64,000 nucleotides of DNA, taken from positions 4,092,001 through 4,156,000 of the forward strand of contig NZ_CP117430.1 of the NCBI RefSeq assembly GCF_030687395.1. The letters are read 5' to 3'. Of this stretch, positions 8,357-17,810 are shown piece by piece. How positions within the stretch are numbered: the first letter of the stretch is position 1; each line of letters starts with the position of its first letter. The DNA comes from Pseudomonas wuhanensis. GTDB lineage: Bacteria > Pseudomonadota > Gammaproteobacteria > Pseudomonadales > Pseudomonadaceae. The notes under the pieces are model-generated. The model was not told the DNA's origin, did not search any database, and was given only the letters and a program-made list of their open reading frames with translations. A program made the translations under genes and the position numbers.

Positions 8357-9684
8357 AACTTCACCTCTAACGCCGCTTTGCCAATCGAATCGAGGACTTG
8401 CTCGCCTCGAAGCCGGGCGATGTCCTTGTGGTAATGACACCTGGCATAAAAAAACACGGCCGCAGCCACGATGCTGACCAGTGGCACCCACTGAAAAGCA
8501 GCCTGCAAACCGATGAGATCGGACACCCTGCCGGTGATGAATGGCCCAGGCGCCAGCCCCAGCATGTTGTTGGCCAGGGTCAGTGTGGCGAACGCTGTGC
8601 CATGGACCGAGTAATGGGTCAGGTTGGCAACCATGGCTCCGCACGGGCCGGTCGTGCCGGCGGCAATCAACATGCCCAGGCAGATCAGCGCCAATTGCAC
8701 AGGCCCTGCCGGCAGCGCGAATGCCGCCGACAACAGCAGGCAACTGCCCAGGCAATAAGCGATGGCCAAAGCGACTTTGCGCTCCGGCGAATGGCGACAC
8801 AGTCGATCACTGAGCATGCCGCACAGGATCATCCCCGCTCCGCTGCACAGCACGATGATCGCCGCGACACCGCCCGCCTTGTCGGTGGCCATGTCGTAGT
8901 AACGATTGAGGTAACTGGGCATCCACACAATGACGGTGCCGCCGACGAACAGTTGCAAGCCACTGCCAATGTAGGCAGCGATCACCGAGCGGCTGGAAAA
9001 CAGCGTACGCAACGGACGCTTGACCGCGGCAGCTGCCTTGTTCGCCGCCTGAGCGGCACGTTGCGGCGCAATACGTGCTTCCTTGACGATGACCGGGTAA
9101 AGCACCGCCAGCAGCAGGCCGAACAGCGCCATGCCGGCAAACGACCAGCGCCAGCCAAGCTTGGCGGCGATTGCACCGCCCAGCGCCATACCTAATACCG
9201 AACCGAACATGCCGCCCGCCATGAAGGCACTGGCCAGGGTTGCACGCATGTGTTTGGGAAACACCGAAATCACCACCGCGATGCCGACGCTGCCGTACGC
9301 TGCTTCGCCGACGCCGACCATGAATCGTGCAATGAACATCTGCTGATAGTCCTGCGCCAATGCGCAGCCCAGCGTCGCCAGACTCCACAGCAAAGCCATC
9401 AGCGCCAGGCTCTTGACCCGGCCGAAGCGATCCGCCAGCAATGACAGGGGAATGGTCAGCAGCCCCACCATCAGGGCGACAATGCCACTGAGCAGGCCGA
9501 GCTGACCGTCGCTCAGGGCCCATTCGCCCTTGAGCATCGGGAACACCGCGTTCAATACCTGACGCGACATGTAATCGGAAATCAACAAGCCGAACGTCAG
9601 TGCAAAGACGATCCAGGCGTACGTGCGCGTAACGCCGACGCCACTGCAGTCATCATCGTCTGCAGCGATTGGGTGAAAGGCCAT
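8353..9684 (-). CDS. MFS transporter
   Basis: 443 residues, 12 predicted helices. The MFS loop motif between helices 2 and 3 reads LADRFGRVKS, and a related SDRLCRHSPERK loop lies mid-protein. The start at 9684 has GGAGG six bases upstream. First member of the translationally coupled set MFS-dsbA-Rieske-yeiH. It resembles ACS-type anion/aromatic acid:H+ symporters, so uptake of an organic acid substrate of this locus is likely. Confidence 0.85.
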   Translation of the reverse strand: MAFHPIAADDDDCSGVGVTRTYAWIVFALTFGLLISDYMSRQVLNAVFPMLKGEWALSDGQLGLLSGIVALMVGLLTIPLSLLADRFGRVKSLALMALLWSLATLGCALAQDYQQMFIARFMVGVGEAAYGSVGIAVVISVFPKHMRATLASAFMAGGMFGSVLGMALGGAIAAKLGWRWSFAGMALFGLLLAVLYPVIVKEARIAPQRAAQAANKAAAAVKRPLRTLFSSRSVIAAYIGSGLQLFVGGTVIVWMPSYLNRYYDMATDKAGGVAAIIVLCSGAGMILCGMLSDRLCRHSPERKVALAIAYCLGSCLLLSAAFALPAGPVQLALICLGMLIAAGTTGPCGAMVANLTHYSVHGTAFATLTLANNMLGLAPGPFITGRVSDLIGLQAAFQWVPLVSIVAAAVFFYARCHYHKDIARLRGEQVLDSIGKAALEVKL

Positions 9685-9776
9685 GCAGCCTCCTCAAAGC
9701 TTTGTTTTATTGTTGTTATCAAGCGTGTTGCAGTGCAGCGAGCGGGAGGCCATTGACCGCCCGCTTCGCCTGCCGA

Positions 9777-10829
9777 TCAGCCGCGTTGCGGCACACCTTT
9801 CTGCCCGGCCTTGCGGTTGGGGGCCATGCCATTGGCCAGCAAGGTTTCTTCGATGCTTTGGTACTGCACGCCGATGCGATAGATCTCGCGGGCTTCTTTG
9901 CCCGTGGCGATTTCGCGACCCAGTTCATGGGCGATGCGTACGGTTTGCTTGATCTGCGCAACTGAGCCGAAACGATCGCCCTTGTGATCAATGATAGTGT
10001 CTTCATTGCCCACACGCGGGTGCATACCCATGGCCATCGACATGGTGTTGAACGGCATGACGTTCTTGAGCAGCGACTCGGAGGTCAAGGTGCAACCGTC
10101 TGGCGCGCGATGGATGAAGTTGAAGAAGTTAAACGGATTGGGGCCATCGAAACCGCCGCCGATACCGATCCACGTCAGGTTCAACGGGCCCTTGTAGACG
10201 CCTTTGCGCACCAGACGCTCAAGGGTTTCCATGGCATGCATGCCAGTCAGCTGGAAGTGCGGCTGGATGCCGTTGTCCATCAGACGCTTAAGGTGCTCGG
10301 CGACCCAGGCCGGGCCCGCCGGTACGGTCATCTCGCTGTAGGCCGCCTGATAGGCAGGATTGGCCAGGGACGTGCCTTCCAGGTATTCCGGATACAGCAG
10401 CTCCATGATGTTCATCTGGGTGGTGTTGATGGCCACCGTGACCTGATCCGGTTTTGGCGTCAGCTCGGCCAGCATGTGGCGCGTATCGTCAGACAGCCAC
10501 TTGGCCGCTTCACCATCGCTTTCCGGGGCGAAGGAAATCGAACCACCGACCTGGATGATCATGTCCGGCACGGCTTCACGCACGCCGGCGATCAACTCGT
10601 TGAACTTGGACAGACGCTTGGAACCCTTACCGTCCAATTCACGCACGTGCAGGTGCAATACCGTGGCACCCGCCTCATAACAATCAACCGCCTTCTGCAC
10701 CTGCTCGTCCATGGTCAGCGGGATGTCCTCGGGGAAGTCTTCCGGCATCCACTCGGGGCCATACGGGGCCACGGTGATCACTACTTTTTCCATGTTTTCC
10801 GGGTGCAGGGAATCGTCGAAGAATTGCAT
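9777..10829 (-). CDS. BKACE family beta-keto acid cleavage enzyme
   Basis: 350 residues; ATG 10829 with AGGAG upstream. TIM-barrel protein of the 3-keto-5-aminohexanoate cleavage family (DUF849/BKACE). The zinc-binding HLHVR motif lies at 59-63, and later motifs such as VGGSISF and GIGGGFDGPNP fit the family. Enzymes of this family condense a beta-keto acid with acetyl-CoA, giving a CoA ester and acetoacetate. At 350 residues it is longer than classical Kce or CdhC (about 280-310), so it probably belongs to an uncharacterised subgroup. Substrate unknown. Confidence 0.85.
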   Translation of the reverse strand: MQFFDDSLHPENMEKVVITVAPYGPEWMPEDFPEDIPLTMDEQVQKAVDCYEAGATVLHLHVRELDGKGSKRLSKFNELIAGVREAVPDMIIQVGGSISFAPESDGEAAKWLSDDTRHMLAELTPKPDQVTVAINTTQMNIMELLYPEYLEGTSLANPAYQAAYSEMTVPAGPAWVAEHLKRLMDNGIQPHFQLTGMHAMETLERLVRKGVYKGPLNLTWIGIGGGFDGPNPFNFFNFIHRAPDGCTLTSESLLKNVMPFNTMSMAMGMHPRVGNEDTIIDHKGDRFGSVAQIKQTVRIAHELGREIATGKEAREIYRIGVQYQSIEETLLANGMAPNRKAGQKGVPQRG

Positions 10830-10916
10830 GAGTTACTCCTGTTCTTATGATTGTTGCGCCCACCCGGGATCGTGCCGGGCAGGCGTGTCTACGAGAGCGA
10901 ATGCAGCGGCGGTCGA

Positions 10917-11765
10917 TCAGTAAGTCTTGTCGCCGATGATCCCGGCGCGTTCCATCTTGCGATGGCACGGCGGGTAATCCATGACGGCGTAGTGCTGGGT
11001 ACTGCGGTTGTCCCAGATGGCGATGCTGTTGGGTTTCCAGCGCCAGCGCACCTGATACTCGGGGATGTAGGCCTGGCTGATCAGGTAGCGCAGCAGCTCA
11101 CTTGCCCCCGGGTTGGCGTCCTGGCCGAAGCGCACCCGATCGGGGGTGTGGTAGTTGCTCAAGTGGGTGGTAAAGGCGTTGACGAACAGCACCTTCTCCC
11201 CGGTTTCCGGGTGGGTGCGCACCACCGGGTGCTCGGCATCCGGGTACATCGCCTTGAGCGCCAGACGCTTTTCGATCGGCATGGCGGCACCGAAACTCGC
11301 TTCGATACTATGGCGCGCGCGCAGGTCGGCGATCTTCACCTTCACGTCTTCCGGCAAGCGCGCATAGGCCTCGACCATGTTGGCCCACATGGTGTCGCCG
11401 CCCACCGGAGGGCACTCTACGCAGCGCAGCACGCAGCCCATCGGCGGCGCCTCGCGCCAGGTCGCGTCGGTGTGCCAGGCGTTTTCGTAGCGGTCCATCG
11501 GCTGGTCCGGCCGCTTGTAGATGCGCACCAGCCCTGGATGATCCGGATCACTGCCGGCCACCGGATGATCCTCCAGTTCGCCAAAGCGCCGGGCGAATGC
11601 CACATGCTCGGCGCGAGTGATGTCCTGATCACGCAGGAACACCACCCGATGCTTGAGCAGCTGAGCACGAATCTCGGCAAAAAGACCGTCGTCATGCACC
11701 GCGTCGGCAAGGTTGACGCCCACCAGCTCCGCGCCAATGCTGCAGGTCAATTGTTCGACTTTCAT
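10917..11765 (-). CDS. TauD/TfdA family Fe(II)/2-oxoglutarate dioxygenase
   Basis: 282 residues from ATG 11765, which has AAGGGAG nine bases upstream; the upstream TTG at 11774 abuts that site and is rejected. The facial triad is H98-x-D100 (NAWHTDATW) with distal H258 (STQHYAV); the 2-oxoglutarate arginine is R273, 15 residues after H258 as in TauD. Members hydroxylate next to sulfonate, ether or amine groups, releasing sulfite, a phenol or an amine. It lies 87 bp upstream of the BKACE gene and 14 bp downstream of the quinone reductase gene. Confidence 0.88.
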   Translation of the reverse strand: MKVEQLTCSIGAELVGVNLADAVHDDGLFAEIRAQLLKHRVVFLRDQDITRAEHVAFARRFGELEDHPVAGSDPDHPGLVRIYKRPDQPMDRYENAWHTDATWREAPPMGCVLRCVECPPVGGDTMWANMVEAYARLPEDVKVKIADLRARHSIEASFGAAMPIEKRLALKAMYPDAEHPVVRTHPETGEKVLFVNAFTTHLSNYHTPDRVRFGQDANPGASELLRYLISQAYIPEYQVRWRWKPNSIAIWDNRSTQHYAVMDYPPCHRKMERAGIIGDKTY

Positions 11766-11779
11766 GGCAGACAACTCCC

Positions 11780-12760
11780 TTAAATGACGAAAATCGATGA
11801 GCCCGTGGTCTTGCGTGATTCCAGGTCGCGATGGGCCTGCACGGCATCCTGCAAAGCATAGTGCTGGTTGATCTCGATCTTGATCCGACCGCTGCCGACC
11901 AGGTCGAACAACTCGCCCGCCAACACGGCTTTTTCCGTCGGGTTGGCGATGTAATCGGCCAGGGCCGGACGCGTCATGAACAGCGAACCCTTCATCGCCA
12001 GCAGGACCGGATCAAAGGCCGGAATCGGACCGGATGCCGTGCCGACGCACACCATCAAACCGCGACGCTTGAGCGAATCCAGGGAGCCCATGAAGGTGTT
12101 CTTGCCGACACTGTCGAACACCACGTTGACCCCCACGCCGTCCGTCAACTCGCGAACGCGCTGGGCGACGTCTTCATGGCTGTAGTTGATGACATGCTCG
12201 CAGCCATGAGCCCGGGCAATTTCACCCTTGGCCTCGGTGGACACGGTGCCAATGACATTCAGACCGAGCAGCTTGGCCCACTGCGAAACAATCAGGCCTA
12301 CACCACCGGCAGCGGCATGCAGCAGAATGCTGTCGCCGGGCTTGAAGTCGTAAATACGCCGCATCAGGTACGAGGACGTCAGGCCGCGCATGGTCATGGC
12401 CGCGGCGGTCTCGAAACTGATCGTTTCCGGCAGCTTGATCAGCGGCGCGGCCGGGATCAGACGCTCGGTGCTGTAGGCACCCAATGTATTGAGAAAACCG
12501 GTGTAGGTGACGCGATCACCCACTTGTACATTGGTCACCCCTTCGCCGATGGCCTGGACCACACCCGAAGCTTCGACCCCCATGCCATTGGGCATCGGGA
12601 TCGGGTAGGTGCCATTGCGAAAATAGGTATCGGCATAGTTCAGGCCAACCGCCACATGGCGCAGACGAACCTGGCCTGGACCGGGATCGCCGACGTCGAC
12701 CTCTTCATAACGAAGGACTTCGGGACCACCGGTTTCGTAGAAGCGTACGGCTTTGGCCAT
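11780..12760 (-). CDS. Quinone oxidoreductase, zinc-free MDR family
   Basis: 326 residues. Medium-chain dehydrogenase/reductase with the NADPH-binding AAGGVG motif at 150-155 and the quinone-reductase signature around HAAAGGVGLIVSQWAK; no catalytic zinc cysteines. First gene of the minus-strand catabolic run and divergent from the MocR regulator, so its promoter lies in the shared 235-bp gap. Likely reduces an enone or quinone intermediate, or detoxifies one. Confidence 0.85.
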   Translation of the reverse strand: MAKAVRFYETGGPEVLRYEEVDVGDPGPGQVRLRHVAVGLNYADTYFRNGTYPIPMPNGMGVEASGVVQAIGEGVTNVQVGDRVTYTGFLNTLGAYSTERLIPAAPLIKLPETISFETAAAMTMRGLTSSYLMRRIYDFKPGDSILLHAAAGGVGLIVSQWAKLLGLNVIGTVSTEAKGEIARAHGCEHVINYSHEDVAQRVRELTDGVGVNVVFDSVGKNTFMGSLDSLKRRGLMVCVGTASGPIPAFDPVLLAMKGSLFMTRPALADYIANPTEKAVLAGELFDLVGSGRIKIEINQHYALQDAVQAHRDLESRKTTGSSIFVI

Positions 12761-12995
12761 TTTTTCTTATTCTCCAGTCTCAAGTTGGGCGTGCTGCGTC
12801 GAATTGCGCTGATTGGACTGTAGGGCGCCGTCTGGCGAGTCGCTTCTCATCAGACGACAATGGCTTTTCATTTCATGACAATGCACGTTGCCTCACGCCT
12901 GTAGTGGATGACTAATCCAGTGCCTCTCGATACCCTGCGCACCTCGGTATGATGGTGTTCCAGGTCAAACCACCTCCCCTCCAGACGAGCATGTG

Positions 12996-14498
12996 ATGAA
13001 ATCCCCTGCAGGTTTGCTGCTGTCGGCTATTGAGCTGGACCGTGCCAGCGCCATTCCCCTGTACCGCCAACTCTATTTGCAGATTCGCAAACAGATTCTC
13101 AGCGGAAAAATGCAAGGGGGGGTGCGCCTGCCGTCGACGCGAACCCTGAGCAAAGAATTGGCGCTGTCGCGGATCACCATTCTCAATGCATTCGATCAGC
13201 TGATTGCCGAAGGTTTCCTGGCCTCGCGCACCGGGGCGGGCACCTATGTCGGCAATGAGTGGGAGAGCCGAGGGATTGCCGACGAAGAGCAGCGCCAGCC
13301 ACCGCGCCTGTCCGACCTGAGCCAGTCCATGCTGTCGTTGCGCAGTAGTCACTTTCGCGGGGTTTCCTATACCGATTGGGACCCAGCGACCCCCACCTCA
13401 TTTCTGCCCAGCCACAGCACCTACGACGCGTTCCCGCTCGCGGTGTGGCGGCGTTTGATGAACCGCCACCTGCTCAAGCCGACCAAGGCCATGCTTGGCT
13501 ATGGCGAACTGCAAGGGTTACAGGCCTTGCGCACGACGATTGCCGAGTACGTCTTTGATGCCCGTGGCATCGATTGCAGTGCCGAGCAGGTGGTGATCGT
13601 TTCAGGGGCCCAGCAAGCCTTCAACCTGTTGGGCATGCTGTTGCTCAATCCGCAGGACAGCGTGTGGATGGAAGACCCAGGACACATCGCGGCGCGCATT
13701 GCGTTGCAGGCCCAGGGGGCTCAGGTGGTCCCGTTGCGGATCGATGAACAAGGAATAGATATTCAGCAAGGCCTGGCCGAGTGCCCTGACGCCCGCTTGG
13801 TGTTTACCACGCCTTCTCGCCAGCATCCCTTGGGCGTGACCATGAGTTATGCGCGGCGACAGGCACTCATCGACTGGGCCGCGCAGTATCAAAGCTGGAT
13901 CATCGAGGACGATTGCGACAGTGAGTTTCGCTACAGCGGCCGCCTCCTCCCCGCGCTCTACGCCATGGACCGGATGGCTCGAGTGATCTACATTGGCACC
14001 TTCAGCAAAGTGCTCTTCCCCTCACTAAGACTGGGCTATGTGATTTTGCCGCAAGCCCTGGTCGAACCCTTCTGTACCCTGCGCGCGGTCATGGATCGCA
14101 GCCCGCCCACGATTCTCCAGGCGACAACGGCGGACTTCATGCGCGAAGGCCACTTCATCGGCCATATTCGCCGCATGCGTGCGCTGTACCAGGCTCGCCA
14201 GCAAGCACTGCTCGAGCAACTTCAGCAACAGCTGGGCGGCTTCTTCAACATCACCCCGGTGGAAGCCGGCATGCACTTGATCGCTTGGCTGCCACCCACG
14301 CTTGATGACGGCGTGATCGCCAGGGAACTGGCCCGGCACAACATCCACACCTATGCCCTGAGCGACTACTGCCTTGAGCATGTTTTGCCACCTGCCCTGC
14401 TCATCGGTTTCGCCGGTACGCCTGAGGGCCAGGCGCAAGAACGCGTCGAGGCGCTGGCGCGGGCCTTGAGCAAAATGGGGTACCTGCAGGCCACTTGA
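12996..14498 (+). CDS. MocR/PdxR-type regulator (GntR helix-turn-helix fused to aminotransferase fold)
   Basis: 500 residues from the ATG at 12996 (a GTG at 12993 is one codon upstream; no strong ribosome binding site for either). The N-terminal winged helix (about 20-85) contains LPSTRTLSKELALSRITI. The rest is a fold-type I aminotransferase domain with the PLP lysine K338 in GTFSKVLFPSLRLGY and the aspartate in IIEDDCDSEFRY. Such regulators sense an amine or amino acid forming an aldimine with PLP. Divergent from the qor-tauD-BKACE run, it is the likely regulator of that operon. Confidence 0.88.
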   Translation: MKSPAGLLLSAIELDRASAIPLYRQLYLQIRKQILSGKMQGGVRLPSTRTLSKELALSRITILNAFDQLIAEGFLASRTGAGTYVGNEWESRGIADEEQRQPPRLSDLSQSMLSLRSSHFRGVSYTDWDPATPTSFLPSHSTYDAFPLAVWRRLMNRHLLKPTKAMLGYGELQGLQALRTTIAEYVFDARGIDCSAEQVVIVSGAQQAFNLLGMLLLNPQDSVWMEDPGHIAARIALQAQGAQVVPLRIDEQGIDIQQGLAECPDARLVFTTPSRQHPLGVTMSYARRQALIDWAAQYQSWIIEDDCDSEFRYSGRLLPALYAMDRMARVIYIGTFSKVLFPSLRLGYVILPQALVEPFCTLRAVMDRSPPTILQATTADFMREGHFIGHIRRMRALYQARQQALLEQLQQQLGGFFNITPVEAGMHLIAWLPPTLDDGVIARELARHNIHTYALSDYCLEHVLPPALLIGFAGTPEGQAQERVEALARALSKMGYLQAT

Positions 14499-14609
14499 AG
14501 CAAGGCAAGTGGTCTTATGATTTAACTGATAATGGATCTATCGAGAGTTCCTGACTGGCGCGATAAAGGCTGCGCCGGTAGACCCGGCGTCTGACCAGGA
14601 ACGACTCGA

Positions 14610-15680
14610 ATGAACAATAAGATCCAAGAGCGATTCAATGCCTTGCTCAGCCACAAGGCTGCCGAGGCCGGAACACCTCCCTTACTGACTGAAGCACTGG
14701 CCCGCCAACTGCTCGACCGCCTTGGGCAGATGCGCTTGTTTGCGCATGCCTATCCCTTGCTGACCAACCTCACCCACGGCCGCGTCACGCCTGCCGACCT
14801 GCTGGACTTCGCCTATCGCCACGAGCTGCAGGGTCTGAGCCTGCATTTGCTCGACGGCGAGGAAAACAGCCTGAGTCAAATGACACCCGCGCAGTTGCAG
14901 GTGTTTGCCGACAAGGCCAATGCACTCGGACTGGATGTGCACCTGGAAATCAGCAGCACACTGAAAAAAGATGTCGATCAGGTGATCGCCATTGCCAGAG
15001 CGCTTGCGGTCCGCAACATCCGCGTTTACTCACGTTATGAGGGGACGCTGTCCCGGGTCATGGACGTAATCGAGTCAGACCTGCATTACCTCGCGCAGCA
15101 GGCAGACGAGCACGACCTGTTCTTCGACTTCGAGCAGCATGAGGAACTCAAGAGCGCCGAGATCGCGCAACTGCTGAGCCGGCTGAACCACCCACGGCTG
15201 CATGCCTTGTTCGACTTCGGCAACATGATCAATGCGTGCGAACAGCCACTACCGGCGCTGCGGACCCTCGCGCCGCACATACGCCAGACCCACCTCAAGG
15301 GTGTGCGTATCGTCCCCGAGCACAACGGCTTCGGCCATTACGGCGTGCTCCAGGGCAGCGACGAAGACGACCTGCCAAGCGCCCGCATGTTGTTCGAACT
15401 GTTGATGCTCGGCGACTCAACCCCGCAAGTGATCGCGTTCATTCTTGAGCAGGAAAACCACTACGTCGCCCCGGCGTTCCGCCAGACCTCTGAGGCTGCC
15501 GATCCGTTCATTGCGTACCGGGACATGAGTGACACACCACTCCCGGACGGCTACTCGCTCGAACGAATGCTCGCCGACGAACACCGTTGGGCGAACAACC
15601 AGGTCGCGTATGTGCGAGGCCTGCTGGCCGAGTTCCGAACCCTGGCTGAACTGACCCTCGCCCCCCGCGAAAACGCCTGA
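14610..15680 (+). CDS. TIM-barrel sugar phosphate isomerase/epimerase-like protein
   Basis: 356 residues of the xylose isomerase-like (AP endonuclease 2) barrel. Metal-site-like residues appear in DLFFDFEQHEE, HALFDFGN and QTHLKGVR. It is separated from the MFS gene downstream by 38 bp and is probably co-transcribed with it. Such proteins isomerise or dehydrate sugar or inositol derivatives; the substrate is not evident. The 110-bp gap after the MocR gene may hold its own promoter. Confidence 0.8.
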   Translation: MNNKIQERFNALLSHKAAEAGTPPLLTEALARQLLDRLGQMRLFAHAYPLLTNLTHGRVTPADLLDFAYRHELQGLSLHLLDGEENSLSQMTPAQLQVFADKANALGLDVHLEISSTLKKDVDQVIAIARALAVRNIRVYSRYEGTLSRVMDVIESDLHYLAQQADEHDLFFDFEQHEELKSAEIAQLLSRLNHPRLHALFDFGNMINACEQPLPALRTLAPHIRQTHLKGVRIVPEHNGFGHYGVLQGSDEDDLPSARMLFELLMLGDSTPQVIAFILEQENHYVAPAFRQTSEAADPFIAYRDMSDTPLPDGYSLERMLADEHRWANNQVAYVRGLLAEFRTLAELTLAPRENA

Positions 15681-15718
15681 ACCTGACGTTACTTCTCGAT
15701 TACGCCTGGAGAACAATA

Positions 15719-16984
15719 ATGACAACTCGTGACAAGGCCAAATGGCTCAGATTCCTGATTCTCATCCTCGGTGGTGGCACCATCTACAAACTGGCGAACC
15801 TCAAAGACGCCTTCTACATCCCCATGCAAGAATTCATGGGCTTGAGCCACACTGAAATCGGCATGCTGTTGAGCGCCAACGCCATCATCGCCACCGCACT
15901 GTTTGTCGTCGGCGGCCTGCTTGCCGATCGCTACGACACGCGCAAACTGATCCCCATCGGCCTGATCGGTACCGGCGGCCTGGGGCTGTATCTGGCGACC
16001 TTTCCGCCTTTCAGTAATCTGCTGATCGTGTTCAGCCTGTTGGCCGTCTGCGCCGATTGCATCTTCTGGCCCTCGCTGCTCAAGGCCATCCGCAATCTGG
16101 GTGACGATCAGGAACAGGGTCGGTTGTTTGGACTGTTGGAAGGTGGGCGTGGCGTCATTGATACGCTTGTGGCTTTTTCGGCGCTGGGCGTTTTCGTCGC
16201 CATGGGCGCCGGTGAAACCGGTCTGAAATCGGCAATCCTCTTCTACTCGGTCATCGACATTCTTGCCGGAACCCTGACCTGGTTCCTGCTCAAGGGCGGC
16301 AGCGCGCAGACGCTTGCCAAGCCGAAGAACGGTTTGTCGAACCTGCTCGAAGCCATCAAGGTGCCGGGCATCTGGCTGGTCAGCCTCAACGTATTCATGG
16401 TCTACATCGTCTACTGTGGCCTGACCTATTTCATTCCCTACCTCAAGGAAATGTACGGGCTGCCCGTGGCACTGGTGGGCGCCTACGGCATCATCAATCA
16501 GTACTTCCTCAAGATCCTCGGCGGCCCCGCCGGTGGTTTCATTGCCGACAAGCAGTTCAAGAGCACCAGCCGCTATTTGAAGTGGGCATTCCTGGCCTTG
16601 CTGCCGCTGATGGGCGTCATCCTGCTGATCCCGAAAAGCCCGGGTTTTATCTATGCGGGCATGGCAGCCACACTGTCCTTCGCGCTGATTGTATTTTCCA
16701 TGCGAGGCGTGTTCTGGGCGCCCATGGGTGAAGTCGGCATCCCTTCGCACATCACCGGTTCAGCCTTCGGTATCGGCTGCCTGATCGGCTACGCACCGGG
16801 CATGTTCGCTTACGTCATCTACGGCGCAATCCTCGATCATTTCCCGGGTCAGCAAGGCTACAACTACGTCTTCAGCTTGATGAGTCTGTTGGCCATTCTT
16901 GGATTCATGGTGTCCAGCCTGCTGTACAAGACCGTTCAGAATAAATCCACGGCAATCGGTGCGGTTAGCGCGGCGCAAAGCTGA
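15719..16984 (+). CDS. MFS transporter, YihN-like
   Basis: 421 residues, about 12 helices, with GGLLADRYDTRK as the family loop. The start has TGGAGAA upstream. The N-terminus (FLILILGGGTIYKLANLKDAFYIPMQEFMGLS) and the body resemble E. coli YihN, whose substrate is unknown but which neighbours sulfoquinovose genes. Pairs with the upstream isomerase as an uptake-plus-processing unit. Confidence 0.82.
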   Translation: MTTRDKAKWLRFLILILGGGTIYKLANLKDAFYIPMQEFMGLSHTEIGMLLSANAIIATALFVVGGLLADRYDTRKLIPIGLIGTGGLGLYLATFPPFSNLLIVFSLLAVCADCIFWPSLLKAIRNLGDDQEQGRLFGLLEGGRGVIDTLVAFSALGVFVAMGAGETGLKSAILFYSVIDILAGTLTWFLLKGGSAQTLAKPKNGLSNLLEAIKVPGIWLVSLNVFMVYIVYCGLTYFIPYLKEMYGLPVALVGAYGIINQYFLKILGGPAGGFIADKQFKSTSRYLKWAFLALLPLMGVILLIPKSPGFIYAGMAATLSFALIVFSMRGVFWAPMGEVGIPSHITGSAFGIGCLIGYAPGMFAYVIYGAILDHFPGQQGYNYVFSLMSLLAILGFMVSSLLYKTVQNKSTAIGAVSAAQS

Positions 16985-17103
16985 TCGGGTAATCGTCGCC
17001 TTTACTGAACAGGCCAAGGCCTTACGGTGGAGCTCTCACCTTGGGCTTGAAATCGTTGAGGGTTGCGACTATCAGTGAGATTCAATACTTCGAGGGCAAT
17101 AAC

Positions 17104-17286
17104 ATGCCAACGACTGAAGAATCGATAATTGAAGCAGCCAGGCTGCGCGCCGCCTACCGGGGAGAAAACGAGGCGCTGGCTGCGGCTTCAGCGCTCGAAG
17201 CCCTGGCCGTGCTGAAAAAAACATTAAAGGGAGATAAGTACAAAGAGGCGCTCGAAAGGCTGTATATCGAGTATTCAACCTCTTGA
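17104..17286 (+). CDS. Small hypothetical protein, charged and helical
   Basis: 60 residues from ATG 17104, with GAGGG a few bases upstream. Alanine- and glutamate-rich, predicted helical (EAARLRAAYRGENEALAAASALEAL). No signal peptide, no cysteine. Not recognised. The next small gene begins 86 bp downstream on the same strand. Confidence 0.6.
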   Translation: MPTTEESIIEAARLRAAYRGENEALAAASALEALAVLKKTLKGDKYKEALERLYIEYSTS

Positions 17287-17372
17287 TCCGCCCGTGCCGC
17301 ACTTGGCTGCGGCACATTGTTCGCCTATTGAGAGCGACTAAACTCCCCTCACCTCTGAATGGAGTTCCACAC

Positions 17373-17714
17373 ATGCGAACAAGCGCAGCCGTGTTAGTCC
17401 TTCTCGTTTTTGCTGTGCTGATGGTGGTTTCTTTTAACCTGAATGCTCGAAACAACCGACGCCGGAGAGAAGGTCTTTACGAAGCCTTTGAAACCACAAT
17501 GCGACAGCATGGGGTCAGGTCGTTCGAAATCCTCAAAGAAAGCATTTCAATCGGAGACATCTACCGGTCATCGGAGCTGTACCGGGTAGTGCTAGATGAT
17601 GCCGGGCACTACTTCCTTTACCTGCACGCCAGCGGCACAGAGCCAGTTTTCATGCCGCTGACCGAGGAGCGAGCACTGCAAGCTGCACAGGGTGGAGCAG
17701 GAATTCGGGTATAG
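17373..17714 (+). CDS. Hypothetical protein with N-terminal membrane anchor
   Basis: 113 residues from ATG 17373, with ATGGAG upstream. A single hydrophobic segment (about residues 4-22) is followed by a basic stretch RNNRRRR and a soluble mixed domain. Could be a membrane-anchored periplasmic or cytosolic protein. Not recognised. Confidence 0.6.
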   Translation: MRTSAAVLVLLVFAVLMVVSFNLNARNNRRRREGLYEAFETTMRQHGVRSFEILKESISIGDIYRSSELYRVVLDDAGHYFLYLHASGTEPVFMPLTEERALQAAQGGAGIRV

Positions 17715-17810
17715 AGGCATCGCAACCTGAATCTTCCTGCGCTCTACCTGGCCCTGCGCATCTCGCCGCGCGAAGAGTGCTCGTAGTTCAACGTCCGGCG
17801 CCACCTGGCT

